Source of the DNA: Ancylobacter novellus | Lineage (GTDB): Bacteria; Pseudomonadota; Alphaproteobacteria; Rhizobiales; Methylopilaceae | NCBI GenBank assembly: GCA_003241695.1 | Contig: QFPN01000001.1 | Coordinates: 248,001 to 312,000 of the forward strand | Length of the DNA: 64,000 nucleotides | Direction of reading: 5' to 3' | In this document: positions 1 to 9,286 of the stretch, piece by piece | How positions within the stretch are numbered: the first letter of the stretch is position 1 | How the letters are laid out: each line of letters begins with the position of its first letter | The notes under the pieces: generated by a model | The model's input: the letters and a program-made list of their open reading frames with translations, nothing else | What the model was told of the DNA's origin: nothing | Database searches by the model: none | Position numbers and translations under genes: made by a program

Positions 1-267
1 CGGCGTCGAGCGCCCGCAGCCGCGCTGGTCGAACAGCAGCACGCGGTAGCGCTCGGGATCGAAGGCGCGACGGTGCGCCGGGCTGCAGCCGCCGCCCGGC
101 CCGCCATGGAGGAAGACGGCCGGAACGCCGTCCGGATTTCCGCACAGCTCCCAATAGACGCCGTGGCCGTCTCCGACGTCGAGCACGCCGCGGTCGTAAG
201 GCTCGATCGGCGGATAGAGACCGCGGCGTTCTTCCGTTCCGGCCGTCCCGCCGCGCCCGTCCGCCAT
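1..267 (-). CDS. pip: Proline iminopeptidase (N-terminal part; gene runs off the window)
   Basis: These are the first 89 codons of an alpha/beta-hydrolase that would remove N-terminal proline from peptides in the cytoplasm. The reading begins at the ATG complementary to 265-267 and stays open to the window edge. Two features identify the family: the oxyanion-hole motif HGGPGGG at about residues 54-60, and the strand-turn LLFDQRGCGRS near residues 77-87, both typical of family S33 prolyl aminopeptidases. The catalytic Ser, Asp and His lie beyond the edge and cannot be checked. Full-length members have about 310-330 residues. The gene is divergent from the flagellar genes that follow, with a 280-base gap. 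That gap holds no other gene I can support. Confidence 0.85.
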   Translation of the reverse strand, partial: MADGRGGTAGTEERRGLYPPIEPYDRGVLDVGDGHGVYWELCGNPDGVPAVFLHGGPGGGCSPAHRRAFDPERYRVLLFDQRGCGRSTP

Positions 268-547
268 CGCGTTCTCCCTTTTTCGAATCACGACGGTGGC
301 GGAATGACCCGCGAAGGGTCAACGGCGCCGAGGGTCGCGTTCGGCCGTCCCGCGCGCACCGGGCCGTTTCGCGCCGGCAGAAAATGCCGGCCGGCAGGAA
401 AAACGCGCCCGAACGGCCAGCAGCCTCGGGCTAACATACTGAAATCGCTCGCCACGAATGTGGCCCGCAGCTTGCTGTCCGCTTTGCGAGAGGTCGTGTG
501 GGTCATTCCGGCCCCCCTTGTCACCGCTTGCGTATCGGGAGACGGCA

Positions 548-1900
548 ATGGGTATCTTCAACGCGCTGACGACCGCGGTGAGCGGCCTGCAGGCTCAGTC
601 CTTCGCGCTCGAGAACATCTCGGGCAACATCGCGAATTCGCAGACTGCCGCCTACAAGCGCACCGACACGTCGTTCCAGGACCTCGTCAGCGGCGGAAAC
701 CTGAACATCAGCCGGCAGACCTCCGGCTCGGTGATGGCCTATTCGCAGCAGACCAACAGCCTCTACGGCACGGTGCAGGCGTCGAGCTCCGGCACGTCGA
801 TCGCGGTCAACGGCGCCGGCTATCTGATGGTCGCGGACGGGACCGAATCCAACGGACAGGTCAATTTCGGCAGCGACCTCTACACCCGCCGCGGCGACTT
901 CGAACTCGACAAGAACGGCTATCTGGTGAACGGCGCGGGCTACTACCTGAAGGGCGTCGCAATCGACCCCGTCACGGGCAACCGCGTCGGCTCCACGCCG
1001 GAGCCGATCCGGCTCGCGAACGACATGTATCCCGCAGCCGTCACCAGCTCGATCGACTACCGCGCCAACCTGCCGACCGTCCCGCAGACGTCGAACTACG
1101 ACGCGACCGATTCGAGCTCCTGGCTGCTCGACTCCTCGATCACGGGCACGACCGTCACGGCCGATCAGTCGGAAGCCTTCATGGCGAGCACGATCTCGGG
1201 CGACGCGATCACCGTCTACGACAAGAGCGGCGGAACGCACGACGTGCAGTTCCGCTGGGGCAAGGTCTCGAACGGCGACTCGACCGCGACCCCGGCGACC
1301 GAGGACACGTGGGCGCTGTTCTATCAGTCCGACACCACGGCGACCGGGACTGACACGGCCTGGACCAAGGTCGGCGACTACAGCTTCGATTCCACCGGCG
1401 CGCTGACCTCGTCGTCCGACATGGCGATTTCCGGCATGACGTTGAACGGCGCGGCGATCGGCGACGTCGCGCTCACCCATGGGACCGGCCTGACGAGCTA
1501 CGCCGACACCGGCGGGACGGCCGTCACCAAGGCCATCACGCAGAACGGCAACGCCTCCGGCACGGTGCAGAGCATCGCGATCGCGGACGGCGGCAAAGTC
1601 GAGGCCACCTATTCGAACGGCAAGACCCGCACGCTGTTCGAAGTGCCGCTCGTCACCTTCCCCTCGGAGAACCGCCTCGCTCAGGTCGACGGCGGCGCCT
1701 ACGCCCAGACCGTCGCGTCGGGCGCGCCGACGAACGGCGGCGTCGGCGAGATCGAAGGCTCAGCGATCGAGCTTTCGAACGTCGACATCGCAGACGAGTT
1801 CTCGAAGATCATCGTCACCCAGCAGGCCTACTCGGCGAACACCCGCGTCATCAGCACGTCCAACGACATGCTGCAGGAAACGCTGAGCATGATCCGCTGA
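548..1900 (+). CDS. flgE: Flagellar hook protein FlgE
   Basis: Structural subunit of the flagellar hook, exported by the flagellar type III apparatus and polymerised on the rod (450 residues). The N-terminus MGIFNALTTAVSGLQAQS, followed by ENISGNIANSQTAAYKR, is the conserved coiled-coil and NxANxxTxxYK signature of axial proteins. The C-terminus NTRVISTSNDMLQETLSMIR is the matching axial helix. The central region (about 75-390) is Thr/Ser/Gly rich, as expected of exposed D1/D2 domains. I chose the ATG at 548 because a purine-rich GGGAGA lies 7 bases upstream and the axial motif starts there; the frame stays open further upstream but is not family-like. It is first in an apparent flgE-flgK-flgL run. 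Confidence 0.95.
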   Translation: MGIFNALTTAVSGLQAQSFALENISGNIANSQTAAYKRTDTSFQDLVSGGNLNISRQTSGSVMAYSQQTNSLYGTVQASSSGTSIAVNGAGYLMVADGTESNGQVNFGSDLYTRRGDFELDKNGYLVNGAGYYLKGVAIDPVTGNRVGSTPEPIRLANDMYPAAVTSSIDYRANLPTVPQTSNYDATDSSSWLLDSSITGTTVTADQSEAFMASTISGDAITVYDKSGGTHDVQFRWGKVSNGDSTATPATEDTWALFYQSDTTATGTDTAWTKVGDYSFDSTGALTSSSDMAISGMTLNGAAIGDVALTHGTGLTSYADTGGTAVTKAITQNGNASGTVQSIAIADGGKVEATYSNGKTRTLFEVPLVTFPSENRLAQVDGGAYAQTVASGAPTNGGVGEIEGSAIELSNVDIADEFSKIIVTQQAYSANTRVISTSNDMLQETLSMIR

Positions 1901-1956
1901 GGCGGGCGGCCCGGCGGCGCGCGAGCGGACGCTGAACGCAAAAGGAGACGTCGACC

Positions 1957-3792
1957 ATGGGTCTGTCGAGCGCCTTGGGCGCCGCCCTGTCGGGGCTCAA
2001 GGCGAGCCAGGCGGGCCTCGACGTCGTCGCGAGCAACGTCGCGAACGCCCAGACGGCCGGCTACGTCAAGCGGACGCTCGTCACCTCGCAGACCTCGACC
2101 GGCGGCGTCACGACGGGCGTGCGAGTCGACGACGTCCGCCGCGAACTCGACGCCTATCTGCAGCGCCAGCTCCGCTCCGAGTCCGCCGGCGCCGCCTACG
2201 CCTCGACGCGCGCGACCTATCTCGACCAGCTCCAGTCGGTGTTCGGCACGCCGGGCGGCGCGCTGTCGCTCGACACGCTGATCGCAAATCTCGGCTCCTC
2301 GCTCAGTTCGCTCGCGACGACGCCGGACGACGACGCGACCCGGTCCGGGGTCATCCAGGCCGCGCAGATCCTCGCCCAGCAGCTCAATTCCGCGACCGAG
2401 GACGTGCAGGCGCTTCGCCAGCAGGCTGATCTCGGCATGAAGTCCGGGGTCGACCAGGCCAACGAGGCGCTGAAGACGATCGAGGACCTGACGACAAAGA
2501 TCACGCGCGCCTACGCCACGGGCCAGACCCCGACCGCGCTGCTCGACCAGCGCGACCAGGCGATCGACACGCTCTCGGTCCTGATGGACGTCAAGGTCGA
2601 GGATCTCGGCTCGGGCCAGCTTCGCCTGAAGACCCAGAGCGGCCTGACCCTGTTCGAGAACGGCGCGGCGTCGCGCCTTTCCTTCGAGCAGAGCGCGACC
2701 ATCGGCGCTGAGGACGCCTATTCGGCGGGCGACGGAACGCTCGGCACGATCATGCTGACGCGCCCCTCGGGCTCGTCGGTCGACCTCCTCGCCAGTGGCC
2801 AGTTGCGCTCCGGTTCGCTGAAGTCGCTCGCCGACCTCCGCGACAAGACTCTGCCCGCGGCCCAGACCCAGCTCGACGAACTCGCCGCTAACCTCGCCCA
2901 GGCGTTCGGGACCAACACGGTCGACGGAACCGCGATCTCGGGCGGCGTCGACCTCACGACCGACGGCGCGCTGCCCGGCGACCGGCTGAGCCTGTCCTAC
3001 ACGGTCGGCGGCGTCACGAAGACGTTCACGATCGTCAATGTCGGCGACCCGTCGGCGCTGCCGCTCGACGACAGCCTGACGGCCGACCCGAACGACACGG
3101 TGATCGGCGTAGACTTCTCCTCGCCGACCGCCGCCGCGGACCTCAGCGCCGCGCTTTCGGCGAAGGGACTTCCGATCGACGCGAGCGCGAGCGCGACCGG
3201 CTTCGCCTTCACGACATCCGACGCCTCGCTCACGATCGGCGGCGGCTCGTCGAAGCTCACCGCCACCGTGCTCCAGGACGACGGCGTCGCGATTCCGCTG
3301 TTCGTCGACGGCGCCGGCGGAACGCCCTATTCGGGCAGCCTCGACGGCGGTTCGCAGCGCACCGGCTTCGCCGGCCGCATCACGGTCAACCCCGCGCTCG
3401 TCGCCGACGACGCCAAGCTCACCGCCTACGCCTCCTCGACGGCGGCGGGCGACGCGACCCGCGCGGAGTTCCTGCGCGACGCGCTGTCGGGCGACCGGAC
3501 CTACAGCCTCGACAGCGGCCTCGGCGCGACGTCGAAGCCGTTCTCGGGCTCGATCGGCGAGTTCGCCAACGGGATCATCGGCGCGCAGGCGAGCGCGAGC
3601 GCCGCCGCGACCCGCGTCGCGGAGGGCCAGTCGCTGGTCGTCTCGACGCTGAGCGACAGCTACTCCGCGGCCTCCGGCGTCAACACCGACGAGGAGATGG
3701 GCCGCCTGATCCAGCTCCAGACCGCCTACGGGGCGAACGCCCGCGTCATCTCCGCCGTCAAGGAGATGATGGACATGCTGATGCAAGTCTGA
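1957..3792 (+). CDS. flgK: Flagellar hook-associated protein 1 FlgK
   Basis: First hook-filament junction protein (HAP1, 611 residues), which joins the hook to the filament. The N-terminus GLSSALGAALSGLKASQAGL then VASNVANAQTAGYVKR is the axial-protein motif. Residues about 90-240 hold the long helical FlgK segment, including the LLDQRDQAIDTLS stretch that is characteristic of the family. The C-terminus NTDEEMGRLIQLQTAYGANA followed by a Met-rich helix is the conserved FlgK tail. A strong AAGGAG ribosome binding site precedes the ATG. The gene follows flgE by 56 bases and precedes flgL by 11, so the three are probably co-transcribed. Confidence 0.95.
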   Translation: MGLSSALGAALSGLKASQAGLDVVASNVANAQTAGYVKRTLVTSQTSTGGVTTGVRVDDVRRELDAYLQRQLRSESAGAAYASTRATYLDQLQSVFGTPGGALSLDTLIANLGSSLSSLATTPDDDATRSGVIQAAQILAQQLNSATEDVQALRQQADLGMKSGVDQANEALKTIEDLTTKITRAYATGQTPTALLDQRDQAIDTLSVLMDVKVEDLGSGQLRLKTQSGLTLFENGAASRLSFEQSATIGAEDAYSAGDGTLGTIMLTRPSGSSVDLLASGQLRSGSLKSLADLRDKTLPAAQTQLDELAANLAQAFGTNTVDGTAISGGVDLTTDGALPGDRLSLSYTVGGVTKTFTIVNVGDPSALPLDDSLTADPNDTVIGVDFSSPTAAADLSAALSAKGLPIDASASATGFAFTTSDASLTIGGGSSKLTATVLQDDGVAIPLFVDGAGGTPYSGSLDGGSQRTGFAGRITVNPALVADDAKLTAYASSTAAGDATRAEFLRDALSGDRTYSLDSGLGATSKPFSGSIGEFANGIIGAQASASAAATRVAEGQSLVVSTLSDSYSAASGVNTDEEMGRLIQLQTAYGANARVISAVKEMMDMLMQV

Positions 3793-3803
3793 AGGAGGGG
3801 ACC

Positions 3804-5360
3804 ATGACCTCGATCGGCCCCTACTCCGCGAGCGGCGTCGGACGGCCGAGCCTGATGAAGGCTCTGTCCGACCTCAACTCCCAGCTCGACGACCTCACGA
3901 CCCAGCTCGCGAGCGGCAAGAAATCGACGAGCTACGCCGGCCTCGGCGACGGCGCGGCGACCTCGCTCGCGATGCGGTCGCGCCTCGCCTCGATCGCGGC
4001 CTACACGGCGACGAACACGACCGTGAACACCCGCGTCTCGATGATGAACACAACGCTCGCCCGCCTCGACGACCTCGCGGCAGAATACAAGCTGACGGAC
4101 GCGAACGACTTCACCCTCACCAGCGGGTCGGTCACGATCGGCCAGAGCCAGGCGGCGGTCGACCTCAAGGAGGCGATCGCAGCGCTCAATCTCGACGTCG
4201 GCGGCCGCTACGCCTTCTCCGGCCGCTCAACCGACGTGAAGCCGGTGATCTCCGCCGAGGCGATGCTGGCCGACGACGGGACCAAGGCGGGGCTGCGCAC
4301 CGTCATCGCCGAACGCAAGCTCGCCGACCTCGGCGCCGACGGCCGCGGGCGGCTCACGGTCTCCGACGCGTCGGGCGGCAGCTTCAGCGTCTCGGAGACC
4401 GGCGCGGGCCCGTTCGGCTTCAAGATCTCGTCGCTCTCCTCCGACATGACCAACGGGGTCGCGACCGGTCCGACCGGAACCCCGCCCTCGATCACGCTCG
4501 GCTTCACCGGCCAGCCGTCCGGGGGCCAGCAGATGCGGGTCGGGCTGACGCTGCCAGACGGGACCACCACGGAAATCACGCTGACCGCGCAGGCCGCCGA
4601 CGGGACCGCGGCGCTGAACGAGGGCGAGTTCAGGATCGGCGCGACGGCGGAAGAGACCGCCGCCAACATGCAAGCGGCTTTCGACGCCGCGCTGAAGACC
4701 ACGGCCTCGACCGACCTCACCGCGGCCTCCGCCATGCAGGCCGGCGAGGATTTCTTCAACGTCGCCTCCGGCGCGGAGCCGGCGCGCGTCGCGGGCTTCG
4801 ACGGGAGCTACGCGACCGATGCCGAACGGATCGCGGCGCTGCAGTCCGCCACCTCGCTTGACACGACCGGCACGAAGGACAAGACCGTCTCCTGGTATGT
4901 CGGCGACGACGCCGGCGACGATCCGCGCAAGACCTCGGCGGCCCAGATCGACGACGGCGTCTCCGTCGCCTACGGCGCGCGCGCCAACGAGACCGGGCCG
5001 CGCCTGGTCGTTCAGACGCTCGCGGTGTTCTCGTCGATGACGTTCTCGGCCGACGACGAGGACGCGCAGGCGCGCTACTCGGCGCTCGCCTCGCGGGTCT
5101 CGTCCACGCTCGGCGACGCCAAGACCACCTCCGCCATCCAGACCATGTCGGTCGACCTCGCCTCGACCTCGACCGCGATCAAGGCCGCGACGACGCGCCA
5201 GGGCGTCGCCAAGGACATGGCCTCGGACGCGATCTCGGGCGTCGAGAACGCGTCGAAGGAGGAGGTGGCGGCCAAGATCCTCGCTCTGCAGACCCAGCTC
5301 CAGGCGAGCTACCAGGTGACGGCGAGCCTCAGCCAGCTCACGCTCGTCAACTTCCTATAA
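3804..5360 (+). CDS. flgL: Flagellar hook-associated protein 3 FlgL
   Basis: Second junction protein (HAP3), on which the flagellin filament is assembled. The N-terminal helix carries LNSQLDDLTTQLASGKKSTSYAGLGDGA, the FlgL/flagellin D0-D1 signature. The C-terminus IQTMSVDLASTSTAIKAATTRQ to QASYQVTASLSQLTLVNFL is the returning helix. At 518 residues it is clearly longer than many FlgL proteins (about 300-350). The extra length is the Gly/Thr/Ala-rich middle (about 110-400), so it probably carries additional surface domains. GGAGG lies just upstream of the ATG. A 207-base regulatory gap separates it from the first flagellin gene. Confidence 0.92.
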   Translation: MTSIGPYSASGVGRPSLMKALSDLNSQLDDLTTQLASGKKSTSYAGLGDGAATSLAMRSRLASIAAYTATNTTVNTRVSMMNTTLARLDDLAAEYKLTDANDFTLTSGSVTIGQSQAAVDLKEAIAALNLDVGGRYAFSGRSTDVKPVISAEAMLADDGTKAGLRTVIAERKLADLGADGRGRLTVSDASGGSFSVSETGAGPFGFKISSLSSDMTNGVATGPTGTPPSITLGFTGQPSGGQQMRVGLTLPDGTTTEITLTAQAADGTAALNEGEFRIGATAEETAANMQAAFDAALKTTASTDLTAASAMQAGEDFFNVASGAEPARVAGFDGSYATDAERIAALQSATSLDTTGTKDKTVSWYVGDDAGDDPRKTSAAQIDDGVSVAYGARANETGPRLVVQTLAVFSSMTFSADDEDAQARYSALASRVSSTLGDAKTTSAIQTMSVDLASTSTAIKAATTRQGVAKDMASDAISGVENASKEEVAAKILALQTQLQASYQVTASLSQLTLVNFL

Positions 5361-5481
5361 AGCCGGCTTCTTTTCCAGCATCCGGTCCGGTCGGCGTCCG
5401 ACGGGCGCGCGAAGGTCCGACAACAATCCGCTAACCATGCGGAAAACTTCTCCCGGATGGGAAGGAACACGCGGGATCGGA

Positions 5482-5496
5482 TTAACTTCTGCTTAG
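5482..5496 (+). promoter_or_regulatory. CtrA-like box upstream of flagellin 1 (TTAA-N7-TTAG)
   Basis: TTAA at 5482-5485 and TTAG at 5493-5496 are separated by exactly seven bases. This is one mismatch from the TTAA-N7-TTAA consensus bound by the cell-cycle regulator CtrA. It lies 72-86 bases upstream of the flagellin start codon in an otherwise GC-rich gap. Binding is inferred, not shown. Confidence 0.5.
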
Positions 5497-5567
5497 CCGG
5501 AACGGTCCGACTGTCCTTGCGCGCCTCAGGACGAGGCGTCTCAAACTCCTAGGACAGGAGAACTCAA

Positions 5568-6656
5568 ATGGCCGACATCACCCTCAACTCCGCCGTTCGC
5601 TCGAACCTGCGCACCCTGCAGTCGACGTCGGACCTGATGAACCGCACCGAAGAGCGTCTTTCGACCGGCAAGAAGGTCAACTCCGCTCTCGACAATCCTT
5701 CCAGCTTCTTCACCAGCCAGGCCCTCGACCGTCGCGCCAGCGACCTCAACGGTCTGCTCGACAGCGTGTCGAACTCGGTCAAGACGCTCGAAGCCGCCGA
5801 CAACGGCATCACCGCGATCTCCAAGGTCGTCGAAGGCCTGAAGGCTTCGGCCCGCAGCGCGCTGCAGTCGCCGAAGGGCACTGAAGCGACCGTCACCGGC
5901 TCGGGCTTCGGCACCACCACGGCCGCCGACCTCACCATCAACGGCGTCGACGTCACCCTCGGCGCCGGCGACACGGTCGATCAGGTCGCGACGAAGATCA
6001 ACGACGCCGAAGGCCTGAACGTCTCGGCCTCCGTGGTCGACGGCGAACTGAAGCTGACCTCGGACGAAGACATCGTCATCGCCGGCACGGTCACGGGCAC
6101 GGGCCTCACCGCCGCCACGACCGCCGCCACAGTCATCGACCAGGATGCGGTCGACAAGCGCAACGCCTACCTGAAAGATTACAACGACGCGCTGAAGCAG
6201 ATCGACAGCCTCGCAAAGGATGCGTCGTTCAACGGCGTCAACCTGCTGAACGCTGACGACCTCGAGATCACCTTCAACGAGGACGGCTCGTCGAAGCTCG
6301 ACGTCACCGGCACCACCTTCGACGCCGCCGGCCTTGGCCTGGCTGCGCTCGCCGACGGCGACTTCAACACCAAGACCTCGATCAACGATACGCTCGACAC
6401 CATCGACGCGGCGTTCGGCAAGCTCGAGCAACAGTCCTCGAAGTTCGGCTCGCAGCTTCAGATCGTGCAGACCCGTCAGTCCTTCACCAAGGACATGATC
6501 GGCACTCTCGAGGACGGTTCGGCCGCCCTCACCTCCGCCGACACCAACGCTGAAGCCGCGAACCTGGCGACCCTCCAGACCCGCCAGTCGCTCATCGTCT
6601 CGGCGCTGTCGATCTCGACCAGCCAGGAGCAGAACGTCCTTCAGCTCCTCCGCTGA
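5568..6656 (+). CDS. Flagellin (shorter paralogue, 362 residues)
   Basis: Main filament subunit. The N-terminal D0/D1 helices carry the conserved block LNSAVRSNLRTLQSTSDLMN then RLSTGKKVNSALDNPSSFF. The C-terminal helices carry ADTNAEAANLATLQTRQSL and end in LQLLR, the alphaproteobacterial flagellin signature. The central domain (about 105-200) contains the VDVTLGAGDTVDQVATKIND stretch, like the flagellin hypervariable insert. AGGAGA lies 7 bases before the ATG. The gene stands alone behind its own promoter gap and ends in a strong hairpin, as expected of a highly expressed monocistronic flagellin. The termini are almost identical to those of the second flagellin at 10275. Confidence 0.96.
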   Translation: MADITLNSAVRSNLRTLQSTSDLMNRTEERLSTGKKVNSALDNPSSFFTSQALDRRASDLNGLLDSVSNSVKTLEAADNGITAISKVVEGLKASARSALQSPKGTEATVTGSGFGTTTAADLTINGVDVTLGAGDTVDQVATKINDAEGLNVSASVVDGELKLTSDEDIVIAGTVTGTGLTAATTAATVIDQDAVDKRNAYLKDYNDALKQIDSLAKDASFNGVNLLNADDLEITFNEDGSSKLDVTGTTFDAAGLGLAALADGDFNTKTSINDTLDTIDAAFGKLEQQSSKFGSQLQIVQTRQSFTKDMIGTLEDGSAALTSADTNAEAANLATLQTRQSLIVSALSISTSQEQNVLQLLR

Positions 6657-6685
6657 TCGACGCCGCCTCCCACGCGAACGAAGGA

Positions 6686-6715
6686 AGGGCGGAAGCTTCG
6701 GCTTCCGCCCTTTTT
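6686..6715 (+). terminator. Intrinsic terminator of flagellin 1
   Basis: An 11-bp perfect stem (6686-6696 with 6701-6711) is closed by a TTCG tetraloop and runs into TTTTT. It lies 30 bases after the flagellin stop codon. Confidence 0.9.
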
Positions 6716-6879
6716 CGTGTTTGGCGCAACCGCGACCATGCCCGGCGAGAACCAGGGCTCGTCACGCTCGGTCGAATTCTCGCCGTTTCTTAAATCTCTC
6801 GCTCATGTCAGCGCGACGTTCCGCACCTTGCGCGGCAGTTATCTCGCGCCTACTCTGCGGATAAGCGCATCTTTCCGAC

Positions 6880-8085
6880 ATGCGAGCACACGTCGCAATG
6901 CAGTTATATTTTCATGTGGGAGATCACAAAACCGGATCTTCTTCCATTCAAAGAGCGCTATTCGACGGCGCCTGGGTCTGCGACAGTCGCAGTCTAGCTT
7001 ATCCTCCTTACATCAGCGCGGCGAGCCTGGCGCGGGCGCTCTATGTTCCGGCGATGCGCCGCCGAAGGAAGAACCTGTTTCAGGAGACTGCGGACTGGCT
7101 GTCGGGGGCGACCGGCGACGTCGCGGTCATTTCCGCGGAGCATTTCAGTCACGTCGAGCCGCAGCTTCTGAACCGGATGACCGGGCGCTTCCTGCCCGAC
7201 CATGCGGAGACCGCGAAGTTCCTCGCCTATGTGCGGCCCCATCCGGGAAGCATCGTCTCGCACTACACGCAGCGGGCCAAGAGCGGCACCTCCCCGCAGA
7301 CCCTGACGGAATTCGCGGAGAATGTGAGCCGCACGGAGAAGTTCGAATACGCGCCGAGATTTGGCGACTGGAGGCGGGTCTTCGGCGACCGCTTCATCCT
7401 CAAGCCGATGATCCGCTCCGAGCTGAAGGACGGCGACGTCGTCAAGGATTTCCTGCACGAGGTTCTGGACGGCGCGCAGTTCGCGCTGAAGGAGATCCCG
7501 CGAACGAATGAATCGGCAGAGGTCTACGAGCTCGCGATCATCCGCCGTGTCCAGAGCGACGTGCAGCGGCGGGGCTTTCCGCCGAAGACCGGGGTGCCGC
7601 TCGGCGCGGCCCTCGCCGACGCTCTGGCGGCGGCGAGAAAAGGCAGGGCGATGGGCGGCCGCGTCCGCCTTCACCGCGATCTCGCAAGGAAGATCAACGC
7701 CCGCTATCAGCGTGACGCGCGGGTGATGGACGCGGAGTTCTTCACAGGCGCCCCCCTGCTGGTCTCGGCGCTCTCCGCCGCGGAAGCCGAGGCCGCGCCC
7801 GAGGAGCAGACGCACGACCTCCACGTTCTGTTCGAAGCTGATCGCCTCGCGGCCCTCGACCAAGCGATCGGCGCCTTGATCGATCTGGTCGAGGCCAAGG
7901 GCGAAGCGTGGACGTCGGTCTACAGGTTCGACCGGGGCGGCCGCCGCAACCTTGGCGGAAAGCGTCCGGACGTCGACGACCCGCAGGTTCGGACACAAGC
8001 GAGCGAGGTTTCCGCGGCGATCGACCGAGTCGTCGAAGCCGGTCACGACCTGTTTCATTCCGGCGATCGGGCGCAAAGCGCCTGA
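6880..8085 (+). CDS. Sulfotransferase-like P-loop protein
   Basis: Probable cytoplasmic enzyme that would transfer a sulfate group from PAPS to a carbohydrate or other acceptor. The basis is the N-terminal strand-loop LYFHVGDHKTGSSSIQRAL (about residues 9-27). Its K-T-G-S-S-S turn matches the 5'-phosphosulfate loop of carbohydrate sulfotransferase-like proteins (usual form HxGxxKTGTTSxQ). The rest, 401 residues, has no motif I can name. The start is uncertain: ATG at 6880 or 6898, neither with a clear ribosome binding site, and 6898 places the motif closer to the N-terminus. It is followed by GSCFA and SGNH genes on the same strand between two flagellin genes, which suggests a role in surface or filament modification. 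Confidence 0.65.
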   Translation: MRAHVAMQLYFHVGDHKTGSSSIQRALFDGAWVCDSRSLAYPPYISAASLARALYVPAMRRRRKNLFQETADWLSGATGDVAVISAEHFSHVEPQLLNRMTGRFLPDHAETAKFLAYVRPHPGSIVSHYTQRAKSGTSPQTLTEFAENVSRTEKFEYAPRFGDWRRVFGDRFILKPMIRSELKDGDVVKDFLHEVLDGAQFALKEIPRTNESAEVYELAIIRRVQSDVQRRGFPPKTGVPLGAALADALAAARKGRAMGGRVRLHRDLARKINARYQRDARVMDAEFFTGAPLLVSALSAAEAEAAPEEQTHDLHVLFEADRLAALDQAIGALIDLVEAKGEAWTSVYRFDRGGRRNLGGKRPDVDDPQVRTQASEVSAAIDRVVEAGHDLFHSGDRAQSA

Positions 8086-8185
8086 TGCCGGCCTTTCTTT
8101 CGCGCGCTCCAGCCTGCAATCTGGCGCACGAAAAGGCCATCTTCGACGTCTCAGCTCCTTTTCCAGCCAGGATTGGAAGAGTTTG

Positions 8186-9271
8186 ATGCATCCTTACGAG
8201 AATCTCGACGAGCGGTTCTTCTGGTCGTCCGCCGTCGCCAAACGGAACATGTTCGACATCGCCGGGCTATGGGATCCGCGGCACGCGATCGACCGCAAGG
8301 CCAAGGTCGCGACATACGGTTCGTGTTTCGCTCAGCACATCGGCAGGGCGCTGAAGAGCCGCGGCTTCCACTGGATGATCACCGAGACCGGCCCCGCCGG
8401 GGCCAATCCGGAACTGCTGAAGACCTACAACTATGGCGTCTTCACCGCGCGGACCGGCAATATCTACACCGCGTCCCTGCTGAAGCAGTGGGTCGACTGG
8501 GCGTTCGAGCGCGCTTCGCCTCCCGAGGAAATCTGGGAGAAGGGCGGACGTTTCTACGATCCTTTCCGCCCCAACATCGAACCGAACGGCTTCGCCTCGA
8601 AGGATGATCTGCTCGCGTCGCGGCGGACCGCGATCGCCTGCTTCCGCAGGTCGCTGACGGAGTCCAACGTCTTCGTCTTCACGCTCGGGCTGACGGAAAG
8701 CTGGTTCAACGAGCCGCACGGCTACGAATATCCGATGTGCCCCGGCACGGTCGCAGGCCAGTTCGACCCCGACCGGCACAAATTCGTCAATCAGGACTTC
8801 GGCTTCATACGGAAAACCCTGATCGAGACGATCAAGACCATCCGGGAGCAGAACCCGAAGCTGAAAATTCTCCTTACGGTCTCGCCGGTTCCTCTGACTG
8901 CGACGATGTCCGGAAACCACATCCTCGTGGCGACCATGGAATCGAAGTCGATCCTTCGCGCCATCGCCGGAAACATTCGAAATCACTTCCAGTTCGTCGA
9001 TTATTTTCCGTCCTACGAGATCATAAACTCTTCGCCGTTCAGGGGATCGTTCTTCGAACCCAATCAGCGCAGCGTCAATCATGCGGGCGTCGATCACGTC
9101 ATGGACATGTTCTTCAGCTGCCTGAGCCAGAAATTCGGCGGCGGCGTCGCCAGCGAACCCGTCGCCGCACCTGCGGAAAAGAAGCCCGGATCGAAGAAAC
9201 CCGCCAAGCCCGCGAAGAATGTCGACGACGTCGTTTGCGAAGAAGAGCTGCTGGCCGTATTCGGCAACTGA
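8186..9271 (+). CDS. GSCFA domain protein
   Basis: The protein of 361 residues carries the name-giving motif GSCFA at residues 45-49 (context ATYGSCFAQHIGRAL). GSCFA domains are related to SGNH/GDSL hydrolases, the Ser of GSC corresponding to the nucleophile position. Their substrates are largely unknown, and acyl groups on glycans are a common proposal. Further family-like blocks are FTLGLTESWF (about 175) and LLTVSPVPLTAT (about 230). The C-terminal 50 residues are Lys/Pro/Ala rich and look like a disordered tail. I chose the ATG at 8186 because GGAAGAG lies 5 bases upstream; the frame is open further 5' but without family similarity. Its neighbours are a sulfotransferase-like gene before and an SGNH gene after. 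Confidence 0.85.
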   Translation: MHPYENLDERFFWSSAVAKRNMFDIAGLWDPRHAIDRKAKVATYGSCFAQHIGRALKSRGFHWMITETGPAGANPELLKTYNYGVFTARTGNIYTASLLKQWVDWAFERASPPEEIWEKGGRFYDPFRPNIEPNGFASKDDLLASRRTAIACFRRSLTESNVFVFTLGLTESWFNEPHGYEYPMCPGTVAGQFDPDRHKFVNQDFGFIRKTLIETIKTIREQNPKLKILLTVSPVPLTATMSGNHILVATMESKSILRAIAGNIRNHFQFVDYFPSYEIINSSPFRGSFFEPNQRSVNHAGVDHVMDMFFSCLSQKFGGGVASEPVAAPAEKKPGSKKPAKPAKNVDDVVCEEELLAVFGN

Positions 9272-9286
9272 TCGAGCGAGGCCGCG

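Noticed and set aside
268..547. Flagellar sigma-54 promoter before flgE
   Set aside because: I looked for TGGCAC-N5-TTGC and saw no convincing match. The CTAAC near 430 has no partner at CtrA spacing.
1828..3786. 652-codon open frame on the minus strand across flgK
   Set aside because: Antisense to an unmistakable flgK, with the Arg/Ala/Gly-rich content typical of GC-rich antisense frames.
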